DNA of 56,719 bases from Pseudomonadota bacterium. GTDB taxonomy: Bacteria > Pseudomonadota > Gammaproteobacteria > Xanthomonadales > Rhodanobacteraceae. Of the stretch, positions 17,271 to 26,446 are shown in pieces. The stretch spans positions 1 to 56,719 of the forward strand of contig JAJYSM010000015.1 in the NCBI GenBank assembly GCA_021793575.1, given 5' to 3'. Numbering within the stretch: position 1 is the first letter of the stretch; every line of letters begins with the position of its first letter. A program made the translations under genes and the position numbers. A model generated the notes under the pieces. The model made no database searches. It saw only the letters and a program-made list of their open reading frames with translations, and was not told where the DNA came from.

Positions 17271-17315
17271 GTGGTAAAAGCCGGCGCATCAGCTGCCGCT
17301 TGGCGCACGCCGTCC

Positions 17316-17361
17316 CCCTGACCTTTGACACTGTCTGGGCCGTGGGGTTTGGCCTAGCGTG
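17316..17361 (+). promoter_or_regulatory. Conserved upstream element of M13 peptidase gene 2
   Basis: Second copy of the two-block element (CCCTGACCTTTGACACTGT at 17316-17334 and TTTGGCCTAGCGTG at 17348-17361). It lies 93 bases before the ATG at 17455, against 74 bases for the first copy. The flanking and central bases differ, so the blocks have been kept while the rest drifted, which argues for a regulatory role. Confidence 0.6.
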
Positions 17362-17454
17362 AGCAGTTATGGTCGCCGGCGGAACCACCGTCCGAAAGCC
17401 GCCAGTCATTCATCCGCACCCGCCCGCAGGGCAACACCACACAGAGGGATATCC

Positions 17455-19611
17455 ATGAGCAAGCCGTATCTGAAGCCGCTGGCGCTGGCCGTCAGCCTGG
17501 CGCTGTCACTCGCCGCCTGCGGCAAGCAGGAACCGGCGGCCGCGCCGCCCGCGCCGGCCCCGACCGCCAGCAGCGCGCCCGCGCCCGCGCCCGCACCCGC
17601 CGCCACCACAGCTACCGCCGCGGCTGATGCCGGCAAGAGCATCTTCGACGTCAGCGAGCTCGATCCGAAGATCAATGCCTGCCAGGACTTCAACGGCTTC
17701 GTCAACGACAAGTGGGTCGCCGCCAACCCGATCCCGGCCGACCAGACCAGCTGGGGTGCCTTCAACAAGCTGGCCGAGGACAGCCTCAACACCCAGCACA
17801 CCATCGTCGAGGCCGCGGCCAAGAACGCCGCCACCGCCAAGCCCGGCTCGATCGAGCAGCAGATCGGCTACCTGTACCAGTCCGGCATGAACGACGCGGC
17901 CATCGAAAAGGCCGGCTTCGACCCGATCAAACCCAAGCTGGCCGAAATCGACGGCCTGAAGAACAGCGCCGGCATCGTCGACTTCCTCGACAAGAGCTAC
18001 GCCGAGGGCGACGGCATGGTGTTCGGCTTCGGCTCCGGCGCCGACTTCCACGACGCCACCAAACAGATCGGCTATGCGATGGAAGGCGGCCTCGGCCTGC
18101 CGACCAAGGACTACTACACCAAGCCGGAATACAAGAGCCTGCGTGACGCCTACGTCGCCTATATCGCCAGGACGCTGGAGCTGACCGGCGTGTCCGCCGC
18201 CGATGCCAAGACCCAGGCCGCCGCGGTGATGAAGTTCGAAACCGCCCTGGCCGCCGCCTCGCTGGCGCCCACCGAAATGCGCAACCTGGACAACCAGTAC
18301 CACTTCGTCAGCGTCGCGGCCGCCGACAAGGTCACGCCGAACTTCAGCTGGCAGAAGTTCTTCAAGACGCAGGGAGTCACCATCGACAAGGGCTTCTCGC
18401 TGTCGCAGCCGAAGTTCTTCGCCGAGTTCAACAAGCTGTTGACCAGCGCGCCGGTATCCGAGTGGCAGGCGTATCTGCGCTTCCACACCATCGACGACGC
18501 CTCCAGCGCGCTGTCGGAAAACTTCCGCGCCAACAAGTTCGACTTCTACGGCAAGACCCTGGCCGGCCAGCCGCAGCAGAAACCGCGTTGGAAGCAGGTG
18601 CTCAGCGCGGTCAACGGAGCGATGGGCATGGGCCTGGGCGAACTCTATGTGGCCAAGGTATTCACGCCGGAAGCCAAGCAGCGCGCCGAGGAGCTGGTAA
18701 CCAACGTGCGCGATGCGCTGAAGAACCGCATCGAGAACCTCGACTGGATGAGTGCCGCCACCAAGGCCAAGGCGATCGAGAAATGGAACAAGTTCCTGCC
18801 CAAGATCGGCTATCCGGACAAGGGCGAGTGGCGTGACTGGAGCGGCCTGAACATCACGCCGGACAACTACTACGCCAACCTGCAGGCGGCGGCGAAGTTC
18901 AACTACGACTACGACATCGCCCACATCGGCAAGCCCACCGACCGCAAGGAATGGGGCATGACCCCGCAGACGGTGAACGCCTATTACGACCCGAGCACCA
19001 ACACCATCAACTTCCCGGCCGCGATCCTGCAGCCGCCGTTCTTCGACGCCAAGGCGGACGACGCCATCAATTACGGCGGCATCGGTGCGGTGATCGGTCA
19101 CGAGTCCAGCCATGGCTTCGACGACCAGGGCAGTCAGTTCGATGGCGACGGCAACAAGGTCAACTGGTGGACCAAGCAGGACAAGCAGCAGTTCGACGCG
19201 CGTACCGCCAAGCTGGTGCAGCAGTTCGACGCCTACACGCCGATCAAGGACAAGCCCGACCTGCACGTCAACGGCAAGCTGACCCTGGGCGAGAACATCG
19301 CCGACCTGGGCGGCCTCAACATCGCCTATGACGCCCTGCAGACCGCGATGAAGAAGGATCCGGCCGAAGCCTCGGAGAAGATCGGCGGCTACACCGAAGA
19401 CCAGCGCTTCTTCCTCAACTGGGCGCGCGTGTGGCGCGGCAGCATGCGCGAGAAGACGGCGATCCTGCGTCTGAACGTGGATCCGCACTCGCCGATGGCG
19501 CTGCGCGCGATGGGTGCGCCGTCCAACATGCCGGCCTTTGCCAGCGCGTTCCAGTGCAAGGCCGGTGACGCGATGGTGCGCCCCGCCGACAAGCAGGTGA
19601 AGATCTGGTAA
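17455..19611 (+). CDS. M13 (neprilysin/PepO-like) metallopeptidase, lipoprotein, paralogue
   Basis: A 718-residue paralogue of the 14695 gene. Signal peptide (MSKPYLKPLALAVSLALSL, lipobox LAAC), low-complexity Ala/Pro linker, NAYYD, zinc motif HESSH starting at residue 549, GENIADLGGLNIAYDAL and the ending CKAGDAMVRPADKQVKIW are all shared. Much of the catalytic half is identical, while the N-terminal half differs more. I start at ATG 17455 because it opens the signal peptide; the frame extends to 17359 without a plausible signal. The tandem copies probably arose by duplication and may differ in peptide preference. Confidence 0.93.
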   Translation: MSKPYLKPLALAVSLALSLAACGKQEPAAAPPAPAPTASSAPAPAPAPAATTATAAADAGKSIFDVSELDPKINACQDFNGFVNDKWVAANPIPADQTSWGAFNKLAEDSLNTQHTIVEAAAKNAATAKPGSIEQQIGYLYQSGMNDAAIEKAGFDPIKPKLAEIDGLKNSAGIVDFLDKSYAEGDGMVFGFGSGADFHDATKQIGYAMEGGLGLPTKDYYTKPEYKSLRDAYVAYIARTLELTGVSAADAKTQAAAVMKFETALAAASLAPTEMRNLDNQYHFVSVAAADKVTPNFSWQKFFKTQGVTIDKGFSLSQPKFFAEFNKLLTSAPVSEWQAYLRFHTIDDASSALSENFRANKFDFYGKTLAGQPQQKPRWKQVLSAVNGAMGMGLGELYVAKVFTPEAKQRAEELVTNVRDALKNRIENLDWMSAATKAKAIEKWNKFLPKIGYPDKGEWRDWSGLNITPDNYYANLQAAAKFNYDYDIAHIGKPTDRKEWGMTPQTVNAYYDPSTNTINFPAAILQPPFFDAKADDAINYGGIGAVIGHESSHGFDDQGSQFDGDGNKVNWWTKQDKQQFDARTAKLVQQFDAYTPIKDKPDLHVNGKLTLGENIADLGGLNIAYDALQTAMKKDPAEASEKIGGYTEDQRFFLNWARVWRGSMREKTAILRLNVDPHSPMALRAMGAPSNMPAFASAFQCKAGDAMVRPADKQVKIW

Positions 19612-19655
19612 CACGCGACAATTGAATGCCGCGCGATCTGCGCGGCACCCAGGCA

Positions 19656-19688
19656 AAGCCCCCGCATGCCCATGCGGGGGCTTTTTTA
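19656..19688 (+). terminator. Rho-independent terminator after M13 gene 2
   Basis: A perfect 13-base stem, AAGCCCCCGCATG with CATGCGGGGGCTT, with a 2-base centre, followed by TTTTT. It begins 45 bases after the peptidase stop codon and should end that transcript. Confidence 0.9.
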
Positions 19689-19995
19689 TCGACAACGCGC
19701 CTGTGCTTGTGCAGCCGGACAGATCGCCCATCACGTTCAGCAATCAGCACGGCGACAACGATTGCCAGTTCATCGGGCTTGCAACGAACGAATGGCAGAA
19801 CAGCGTGCGCAAGAAAACACTCTCCATCCTCGCGACCCGGCCATTTTTCGTGACCGGCGGTAACAAAAATCCGATGAGCGGTAGCCTGTCACAGGATCAT
19901 ATCGCAATAACTTGCATTCATCTGGCAGTCATGTTGTTGGCCTGATTGTGGCTGCACAAGGGCACTTCAGGCATTCGACGCTTCATACAAACTCA

Positions 19996-20024
19996 TTGTC
20001 AATGCGCGACAAGAGTGCTAGGGA
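19996..20024 (+). promoter_or_regulatory. Putative sigma-70 promoter of the minor pilin operon
   Basis: TTGTCA (19996-20001) and TAGGGA (20019-20024) are 17 bases apart, giving a start site about 65 bases before the fimT ATG. The -10 match is weak. A GG-N10-GC pattern at 19937-19955 could instead be a sigma-54 site. Confidence 0.4.
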
Positions 20025-20096
20025 AATCACAAAAATCCGCCATTGCTCGACCGGCAACAACTTGCTGCTCGGCACCCGACAGGGGGGTGCAAATTC

Positions 20097-20693
20097 ATGA
20101 ACGAGATACGCGCGCGCGACAGGGTGAACCCGCTACGTGCGCAGCGCGGGCCGACCACCGGATTCACGCTGATCGAGCTGATGGTCACGCTTGCCGTGGC
20201 CGGCGTGCTGGCGGCGATCGCCATTCCCAGCTATCGCACCTTCATGCTCAACGTGCGGCGTGACTCGGTGGTGGATGCGCTGGTCGCCTCACTGCACTAC
20301 GCCCGAAACCAGGCGTTGAACCTCGATCAGAACACCACCCTGTGTGCAGGCACCCCCGGCATCAGCTGCACCGGCGGCAGCTGGGCTACTGGCTGGGAAG
20401 TGGTGCAGGCGCAGCCGTCCGCCGCGTCGGTGGTGCTGACCACCCATGTGCTGCAAGCCACCTCCAGCGTACCCGCACTCACCGCCGTCAACGGCAGTAG
20501 CGGATTGCAGTTCACCGGCAACGGCCTGGTAACTTTCGTCCCGGCGCTTGCCGGCGGCATCGAGCTCCTCAAGGTATGCGATTCGCGCGGTGCCGCTTCG
20601 GCGCGCGCGGTAGAGATCAATCGGGCCGGCTATGTCCAGTCCTCCGCCAAACCTGGCAAGGCACCTGATGGCAGCGCACTGGTATGTCCGTGA
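20097..20693 (+). CDS. fimT: Type IV pilus minor pseudopilin FimT/FimU (GspH family)
   Basis: A 198-residue prepilin. A long leader ends at the PilD site TTG/FTLIELMVTLAVAGVLAA, with Glu5 and the N-methylated Phe1 expected. A soluble GspH domain follows, with four cysteines (LCAGTPGISC early, then KVCDS, and the last two residues CP). Minor pilins of this group prime pilus assembly and in related bacteria FimT binds DNA for uptake. The ATG at 20097 follows a GGGGGG tract. It is the first gene of the fimT-pilV-pilW-pilX-pilY1-x-pilE operon. Confidence 0.88.
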   Translation: MNEIRARDRVNPLRAQRGPTTGFTLIELMVTLAVAGVLAAIAIPSYRTFMLNVRRDSVVDALVASLHYARNQALNLDQNTTLCAGTPGISCTGGSWATGWEVVQAQPSAASVVLTTHVLQATSSVPALTAVNGSSGLQFTGNGLVTFVPALAGGIELLKVCDSRGAASARAVEINRAGYVQSSAKPGKAPDGSALVCP

Positions 20694-20704
20694 TCCGGGA
20701 ATCC

Positions 20705-21223
20705 ATGACCATGAAACAGACGATCCGCGGTTTCACCCTGATCGAAGTCATGATCGCGATGCTGGTGATGTCACTGGGGCTGCTGGGCATTGCCGCAACG
20801 CTCGTTACCGCCATGCACAGCGCGACATCCAACTACCTCAAGCAGCAGGCGGTGCAGACGACCTACGACATGGCCGATCGCATGCGCTCCAATTTCAAGG
20901 CGGCATCGACGCCCAACTCCAGCAACCCCTATATCGTCGCGCTCACCCCGCCCGCTGCAGGCACACCGAGCCCCGACTGCAGCGCCACCACCTGCACGCC
21001 GGCGAACATGGCGGCCTATGACGTATGGCAATGGCAGACGGCGTTGAAAAACGATCTGCCCGGCGGCCTCGGCTCGATCAGCGTCGTGCCCGATCCGGCA
21101 ACCAACACAAGGGCACAGGTGACGATCACCGTGCAGTGGAGCGACCAGCCGGCGCAGGCAACCTTCAACAACCCCGCAACGGCCGCCACCCCCGTCACAT
21201 TCAGCGTGATCACCCAACTATGA
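20705..21223 (+). CDS. pilV: Type IV pilus modification protein PilV
   Basis: A 172-residue minor pilin with leader MTMKQTIRG and mature start FTLIEVMIAMLVMSLGLLG, the PilV signature. The soluble part includes SNYLKQQAVQTTYDMADRMR, shared by PilV proteins, and a C-terminal VTFSVITQL. An in-frame ATG at 20684, overlapping the fimT stop, would add seven residues; I prefer 20705 for the shorter leader and the GGGA upstream. PilV joins PilW, PilX and PilY1 in the initiation complex at the pilus tip. Confidence 0.88.
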   Translation: MTMKQTIRGFTLIEVMIAMLVMSLGLLGIAATLVTAMHSATSNYLKQQAVQTTYDMADRMRSNFKAASTPNSSNPYIVALTPPAAGTPSPDCSATTCTPANMAAYDVWQWQTALKNDLPGGLGSISVVPDPATNTRAQVTITVQWSDQPAQATFNNPATAATPVTFSVITQL

Positions 21224-22272
21224 AATCCCGCACTGCAGGTTTCGGACTTATCGAACTGATGATTGCCATGGGGCTGGGCCTGCTGGTGCTGGCCGGCGTG
21301 CTGGTGATTTTCCTGGCGCAACGACAGGCGTACCAGAACTCCACCTCGCAGGCGCTGATCCAGGATGCCGACAATGCGCTGTCGGCCATCATCACACCCG
21401 TAGTACGAGGCGCCGGCTTCACTGGCTGCGGCACCATCGGCAACGGCGTGGTGACCTATGTCGCCTCGCGCAACACCCCACTGACGTTCGACACCAGCAG
21501 CGCCGTCAAGGGTTTCGAAGCATCCAGCATGCCGGCCACGATTGTCGATGGCGCAGCCAACGACACTGCGGTGGGCGACTGGACACCGACACTCGACGCC
21601 TCGTTCCTGACCGCAGGCGGCGTGGAGCAAGGCAGCGACGTGCTGGTACTTATCGGCGCACCGCCTGGCGCCTCGCCGGTTGGAATGATGAGTTTCGGGG
21701 CGGGGCTGATCAAGGTGAACGACTCCAGCGGAATTACCAATACGCGGCAGATGGTGGCCCTGTCTGATTGCGGCAAAAGCTCGATCTTCGAGATCAATCC
21801 GGCTGCGAGCAACAATCTTGCCTACACCCTGGGACCCAACGGCACGCCGGTGTATCCGTCCGGCTCGCAGGTGATCCAGATCCAGCAAACCGCGTTCTTC
21901 GTGGCCACAACAACTGCCGGCCAGAGTGCGCTGTTCCAAGGGGTAATGACGATGCCTTCGGGAGGCAGCGCAGCGAACGCCAAGTGGGCAATCAGCGCAA
22001 TCGTACCCGGGGTCATCAACATGCAGGTGCTTTACGGCATCGGCGTGAATGGCCAGACCACGCAATACGTCAATGCCGGCGCAGTGACCAACTGGGGCGC
22101 CGTGACCAGCGTGCGACTGGGCTTTCTGATCGAGGGCAACCAGGCATCGAGTACTGCCGCCACCAACCAGACCGCCTTCAAGCTGTTCAACACGGCGCTG
22201 ACCGTACCGATGGACTCGCGGCTGCGGCACACCTATTACATGACCGTGAACACACGGAACACAACGCTATGA
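21220..22272 (+). CDS. pilW: Type IV pilus assembly protein PilW
   Basis: A 350-residue minor pilin. The short leader MKSRTAG is followed by FGLIELMIAMGLGLLVLAGV, with Glu5 in place. The large C-terminal domain includes GAGFTGCGTIGNG, typical of PilW, and ends in DSRLRHTYYMTVNTRNTTL. It overlaps pilV and pilX by four bases each (ATGA), so the pilins are translationally coupled. It should link PilV and PilX in the tip complex. Confidence 0.88.
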   Translation: MKSRTAGFGLIELMIAMGLGLLVLAGVLVIFLAQRQAYQNSTSQALIQDADNALSAIITPVVRGAGFTGCGTIGNGVVTYVASRNTPLTFDTSSAVKGFEASSMPATIVDGAANDTAVGDWTPTLDASFLTAGGVEQGSDVLVLIGAPPGASPVGMMSFGAGLIKVNDSSGITNTRQMVALSDCGKSSIFEINPAASNNLAYTLGPNGTPVYPSGSQVIQIQQTAFFVATTTAGQSALFQGVMTMPSGGSAANAKWAISAIVPGVINMQVLYGIGVNGQTTQYVNAGAVTNWGAVTSVRLGFLIEGNQASSTAATNQTAFKLFNTALTVPMDSRLRHTYYMTVNTRNTTL

Positions 22273-22793
22273 ACCTGTCCTTCACTCGCCGCACCCGCAT
22301 GCAAACACGAACCCGCGGCATCGTGCTGCCCACCGTGCTGATCATGCTGCTGATACTTTCAGTGGCTTCGGTGGTCATCGTGGAACAGATCAGCACGCAG
22401 ACCCGCATGGCCGGCAACAGCGCCAATGCGGCGATGTCGTTGCAGGTGGCCGAGGCGGTTCTGCAGACGGCTACTGGCAAAATTCTCGCAGGCGCCTACA
22501 GCGAAGCCCAGTACCGTGCCAATGCAGGCGGCCTGTATTTCTTCCGCGCTTCCAACTACAGCCCTCTCATAAAGTTGCCGTGGCAAACCGCGGCCGGCTG
22601 GGCGAGTGCCATCCCTGTGAACAAGATCAATGCCATCACCGACCGCACCACTGTTCGCCAATACATGATTGAGGAGCTGCCCGCCGTGGTCAGCCCCGGC
22701 GGCAGCACGCAGAAGGCCTACCGTATCACCGCTCGCGTCATCGGCCAGGGCGGACAGGGCAGCGTGATGCTGCAGACCCTCTACAAACTGTGA
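22269..22793 (+). CDS. pilX: Type IV pilus assembly protein PilX
   Basis: A 174-residue minor pilin. Leader residues up to RTRG are followed by IVLPTVLIMLLILSVASVVI; the mature protein lacks Glu5, as expected for PilX/GspK-type tip subunits. The next block, TRMAGNSANAAMSLQVAEAV, is the PilX signature. The C-terminus YRITARVIGQGGQGSVMLQT is conserved in the family. Start and stop overlap the neighbours by a few bases. Confidence 0.87.
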   Translation: MNLSFTRRTRMQTRTRGIVLPTVLIMLLILSVASVVIVEQISTQTRMAGNSANAAMSLQVAEAVLQTATGKILAGAYSEAQYRANAGGLYFFRASNYSPLIKLPWQTAAGWASAIPVNKINAITDRTTVRQYMIEELPAVVSPGGSTQKAYRITARVIGQGGQGSVMLQTLYKL

Positions 22794-22816
22794 CCACGAA
22801 CCACAGGCAGCCATCC

Positions 22817-25800
22817 ATGAACAAGCTCACGCCATCCGCCTCACGACCGCTGTCGTCAATCCTTGGCACCGCCGCCGCCGTGTTGCTGATCGGTCTGGCG
22901 AACCTGCATTCAGGCGTGGCACTCGCCGGTCCGGTGACGCAGCCGATCTCGCAGGTACCACTGACCACGGTGGTCGCCAACCATCCGCAGATCCTGCTGG
23001 CGGTCGGCAACTCCGAGTCGATGGACGGCATCCTGTCCGGCGCCATCATGACCGGCTCGGGTTCGCTGGGCAGTTCGCTGTCCTCGCTCAGCAATTCCAG
23101 CTCGCCGACCAACTACACGATCCCGACTGGATTCACCCCGCCGAAAACCCCGGCTGCCGTGGGCGTCGCACCCTACACGGTCAGTTCCGGCGGCACCTTG
23201 TATGACAACGGCCCCAGTCGATTGAATGTCGCCAAGGCTGGCATCGCCGCGATCCTCAATCAGTACATGCAGTCTGCCGACTTTGCGCTGATGGACTACC
23301 GGACCACGTCGGGCATTTCGCTTTACCAGACATGGGTGTACTACATGTCGCCCAACGGCGGCTTCACGTTCACCAATACCGCGCCGGTTGCCGGAACGCC
23401 CTACGTCAGCAATCCCTGCTTCAACTACTCAATTGCTTCCTCGCTGGTAAACAGCAATTGCGATGACATCAACAACAGCGGCCTCTATTCAGTTGATATC
23501 AGTGCATACAGCTACATGCTTATCCAAGCTTCCAGCGACGATCCGAACATTAACGACGTGCTCTATACGGGCGGCGGCTTTCCCGGCATCTTCGTTTCCT
23601 ACAACGGACCCTCGCCGGCCAACCCGTATACCGCTTATACCCTTGGCCAGTACAACAGCAACCTGGCGAACATTCTGTCCAGCTATTCCAGTACCTCGCC
23701 GAACATCGGCGGATGGGGCACTTACCCAACCAATGCCGGCTACATACCGTTCTCGCCCCAGGTGATGTACTCCCAGCGCGGCTTCGGCTACGGCGCAAGC
23801 ACTTCATCCACCACGGGCACCACGGTGGTGGGCATGACTTCGGCCATCGTGCCGCCTGCCACCGCGCCGAACTCATCGACGATCGCAGCAGCGATAGCGA
23901 AATTCACCCCCTACCTGGCTCCGGAAACCAACAATTCAGGCACCAAGGAAATCAAATCCCTGGGTGGACAGTCGGCGCTACCCGCGCTGCTGGCGGGGGC
24001 TGCGGTCGAATTGCAAAAGGTCAAACCCGCTGCCACCACTTCCGGCTGCGCCACCAAGCAATACGTGGTGCTGATCACCGACGGGCTGCCCACCCAGGAT
24101 TTGAGTGGTGGCGCCTGGCCACCGCTGGGCAGCGCCAGCGCGGCACCTACGCCCAACGGTTTCGGCGTAAGCGCCGCGTATAACCCTGACGGCTCGCTGG
24201 CTCCCGCCAACTCAACCACCAACAACGATCAGGCGATGATCGATACCATCGCCAAGATCAACGCACTGAAAACCGCCGGCGTGGAAACCTACGTGATTGG
24301 CCTGGGTGCAGGCGTCGACCCCACCCAGAATCCCGAGGCCGCCAAGGCGCTGCACGCCATGGCGGTGGCCGGTGCCACCGGCAGCGACTACCTCCCTGCC
24401 ACCAGCCCGACGGCACTGGTCAACGCACTGGGCCAAGTGCTGACGCAAGTGCTGGCCAAGAACATCTCCACCAGCTCGGCTGCCGCCAACTCGACCAGCT
24501 TGAATACCGGCGCGCAGGTCTACCAGGCCACCTTCAGCTCCGTTGACTGGAGCGGGGATCTGTCCGAATACGCGATCGACCCGACCACGGCGATTATCGC
24601 CAGCACTCCCACCTGGAGTGCTCAGGCACAACTCGACAGCAACGGCTGGGGCAGCCGCCACATTGCCACCTGGGACCCGTATGCCTCCACGCCGACAGGC
24701 GTGCCCTTCCAGTGGGCCAACCTTTCGTCCACCCTGCAGACGCAACTGGCGGTGTCGCCCACCGGCGCCACCGATACCGGCCCCAACCGGCTGAACTATT
24801 TGCGCGGCAGCCATGCGCTGGAGCAAAGCCAGACCAATGGCATCTACCGCAATCGTGCGCATCTGCTCGGCGACGTGGCCGACAGCTCCCCCACCTATGT
24901 CAGTGTGCCCGCGGCGTCCTATCCGGATGCATCGTACGACGCCTTTGTCACCACCTACAGCTCACGCACGCCGATGATCTACTTCGGTGCCAATGACGGC
25001 ATGCTGCATGGTGTAGATGCCACCAGCGGCAACGAGACGATGGCTTTCATCCCGAACGGCGTGTTCGCCAACCTGCCCAAGCTCACCAACCCGCTGTACA
25101 ACCAGAATCACCGGTTCTTCGTGGATGGCTCACCACAGACACGCGACGTGCTGCTCGCCGACGGCTACTGGCACACTCTGCTGGTGGGCGGTGAGAATGC
25201 TGGCGGCAAGAGCATCTATGCGCTGGATGTCACCAATCCGAGCGGGTTCACCAGTGACGCGAGCATTGCCAGCGCAGTGAAATGGGAGTTCACCGATGCC
25301 GACATGGGGTTGAGCTTCAGCACTCCGGCCATCGTGCGTTCCAACGCGGTCACCGTGACGGATGCCGCCAGCGGCACCAAGACAAATGGGTTTGCAGTGC
25401 TGTTCGGCAATGGCTACAACAGCAGCACCGGCGATGCGATTTTCTATGCCGTGGATGCCTCCAACGGGACACTGCTGCGCAAGATCGACCTTTGCAAGGT
25501 GGTGCCGTCGGCCTGCAACGCCACCACACCGAACGGGCTTTCCAGCATCACGGCGGCCAACTCCAGCGGCGTACTCGGCATACCCGAGGACATGGCCTAC
25601 GCCGGCGACCTGCAGGGCAACCTGTGGGCGATCGACATGAGCAGCTCGAACCCCATCAAATGGACAGCCACGCTGCTGTTCCAGGCGCGCGATGGCAGCG
25701 GCAACCCGCAGCCGATCACCACCGCGCCAGCGCTGACACCGAATCCGAATTTCCCGGTGGCCCTGGGTTTGATGGCATTTTTCGGCACCGGCCAGCTGCT

Positions 25801-26446
25801 GACCGCGAGCGATCTCACCAATACCCAGCCCCAGACTTTCTACGGCGTGTGGGACAACACGCTTGACCTGGCAAGTTACACCACGCCGATCCCGGCACCA
25901 CCGTATACGCGCGCCAACCTGCAGAGTCAGACGATTTCGATCGACACCAGCGGATCGGTACCGGTAGTGCAGTCGACCAACAACCCGGTCAACCTCACCT
26001 ATGCCGCGTTCACCTCGCCGGCCCTGGCGACCCAGGAGGGCTGGTATTTCGATCTGACCGCACTCAACAGCACGCAGGAGTCCGCGCGTTCGGTCACCAA
26101 TCCCCAAGTGCAAAACGGCGGCGTGGTGTTCACCACCAATGCACTGTCCAGTTCGGCCTGTGCCGTTGGTGGCGCGTCGTACCTGATGAATGTCAAATAC
26201 GACAGCGGCGGTCCGTTCGCCCAACCCGCCATCGGCTTGAGTGGCGGCATAAACATCGGTAGTGGAACGGTAAGCGGCAAGAACCCGACCGGCGTATTCA
26301 TCGGCAACGGCTACAGCTCGGCACCGACTACCGTCAAGAGCAGTGCCGGCACCAATGTGCAGATCATCAGTACCGCAACCGGCCTGAAGGTCGTGCCCAC
26401 CATTGGCAATCAATCCGGCCGCGTCGGCTGGTGGCAAGTGCAATGA
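22817..26446 (+). CDS. pilY1: Type IV pilus tip adhesin/biogenesis factor PilY1
   Basis: A protein of about 1209 residues with a signal peptide (hydrophobic stretch ILGTAAAVLLIGLANL). The N-terminal half holds a von Willebrand A-like region, from NHPQILLAVGNSESMDGILS to KQYVVLITDGLPTQDLSGG. The first MIDAS aspartate (DxSxS) appears as Gly in VGNSES. The C-terminal half is the PilY1 beta-propeller, beginning near MIYFGANDGMLHGVDATSGN and containing AYAGDLQGNLWAIDMSSS. PilY1 sits at the pilus tip, promotes extension and senses surfaces. ATG 22817 has an AGGCAG site; a GTG at 22790 overlapping the pilX stop is possible. Confidence 0.93.
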   Translation: MNKLTPSASRPLSSILGTAAAVLLIGLANLHSGVALAGPVTQPISQVPLTTVVANHPQILLAVGNSESMDGILSGAIMTGSGSLGSSLSSLSNSSSPTNYTIPTGFTPPKTPAAVGVAPYTVSSGGTLYDNGPSRLNVAKAGIAAILNQYMQSADFALMDYRTTSGISLYQTWVYYMSPNGGFTFTNTAPVAGTPYVSNPCFNYSIASSLVNSNCDDINNSGLYSVDISAYSYMLIQASSDDPNINDVLYTGGGFPGIFVSYNGPSPANPYTAYTLGQYNSNLANILSSYSSTSPNIGGWGTYPTNAGYIPFSPQVMYSQRGFGYGASTSSTTGTTVVGMTSAIVPPATAPNSSTIAAAIAKFTPYLAPETNNSGTKEIKSLGGQSALPALLAGAAVELQKVKPAATTSGCATKQYVVLITDGLPTQDLSGGAWPPLGSASAAPTPNGFGVSAAYNPDGSLAPANSTTNNDQAMIDTIAKINALKTAGVETYVIGLGAGVDPTQNPEAAKALHAMAVAGATGSDYLPATSPTALVNALGQVLTQVLAKNISTSSAAANSTSLNTGAQVYQATFSSVDWSGDLSEYAIDPTTAIIASTPTWSAQAQLDSNGWGSRHIATWDPYASTPTGVPFQWANLSSTLQTQLAVSPTGATDTGPNRLNYLRGSHALEQSQTNGIYRNRAHLLGDVADSSPTYVSVPAASYPDASYDAFVTTYSSRTPMIYFGANDGMLHGVDATSGNETMAFIPNGVFANLPKLTNPLYNQNHRFFVDGSPQTRDVLLADGYWHTLLVGGENAGGKSIYALDVTNPSGFTSDASIASAVKWEFTDADMGLSFSTPAIVRSNAVTVTDAASGTKTNGFAVLFGNGYNSSTGDAIFYAVDASNGTLLRKIDLCKVVPSACNATTPNGLSSITAANSSGVLGIPEDMAYAGDLQGNLWAIDMSSSNPIKWTATLLFQARDGSGNPQPITTAPALTPNPNFPVALGLMAFFGTGQLLTASDLTNTQPQTFYGVWDNTLDLASYTTPIPAPPYTRANLQSQTISIDTSGSVPVVQSTNNPVNLTYAAFTSPALATQEGWYFDLTALNSTQESARSVTNPQVQNGGVVFTTNALSSSACAVGGASYLMNVKYDSGGPFAQPAIGLSGGINIGSGTVSGKNPTGVFIGNGYSSAPTTVKSSAGTNVQIISTATGLKVVPTIGNQSGRVGWWQVQ

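Larger units (their letters stand above)
19612..20096. other. Intergenic region between M13 gene 2 and the pilus operon
   Basis: 485 bases without a convincing gene. It holds a small hairpin at 19628-19646 (GCCGCGCG...CGCGGC), a strong terminator at 19656-19688, and the promoter region of the pilus operon after about 19930. Short open frames here have no recognisable product. Confidence 0.6.

Noticed and set aside
14746-19743. Two minus-strand open frames of over 700 codons opposite the M13 peptidase genes
   Set aside because: Both mirror the paralogous M13 genes, which explains why the two look alike; they have no signal or domain of their own.
19937-19955. GG-N10-GC pattern resembling a sigma-54 promoter before fimT
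   Set aside because: Only the GG and GC anchors and part of TGGC match; the TTGCA half is poor. The sigma-70-like pair at 19996-20024 is closer to the gene. Kept as a possibility only.
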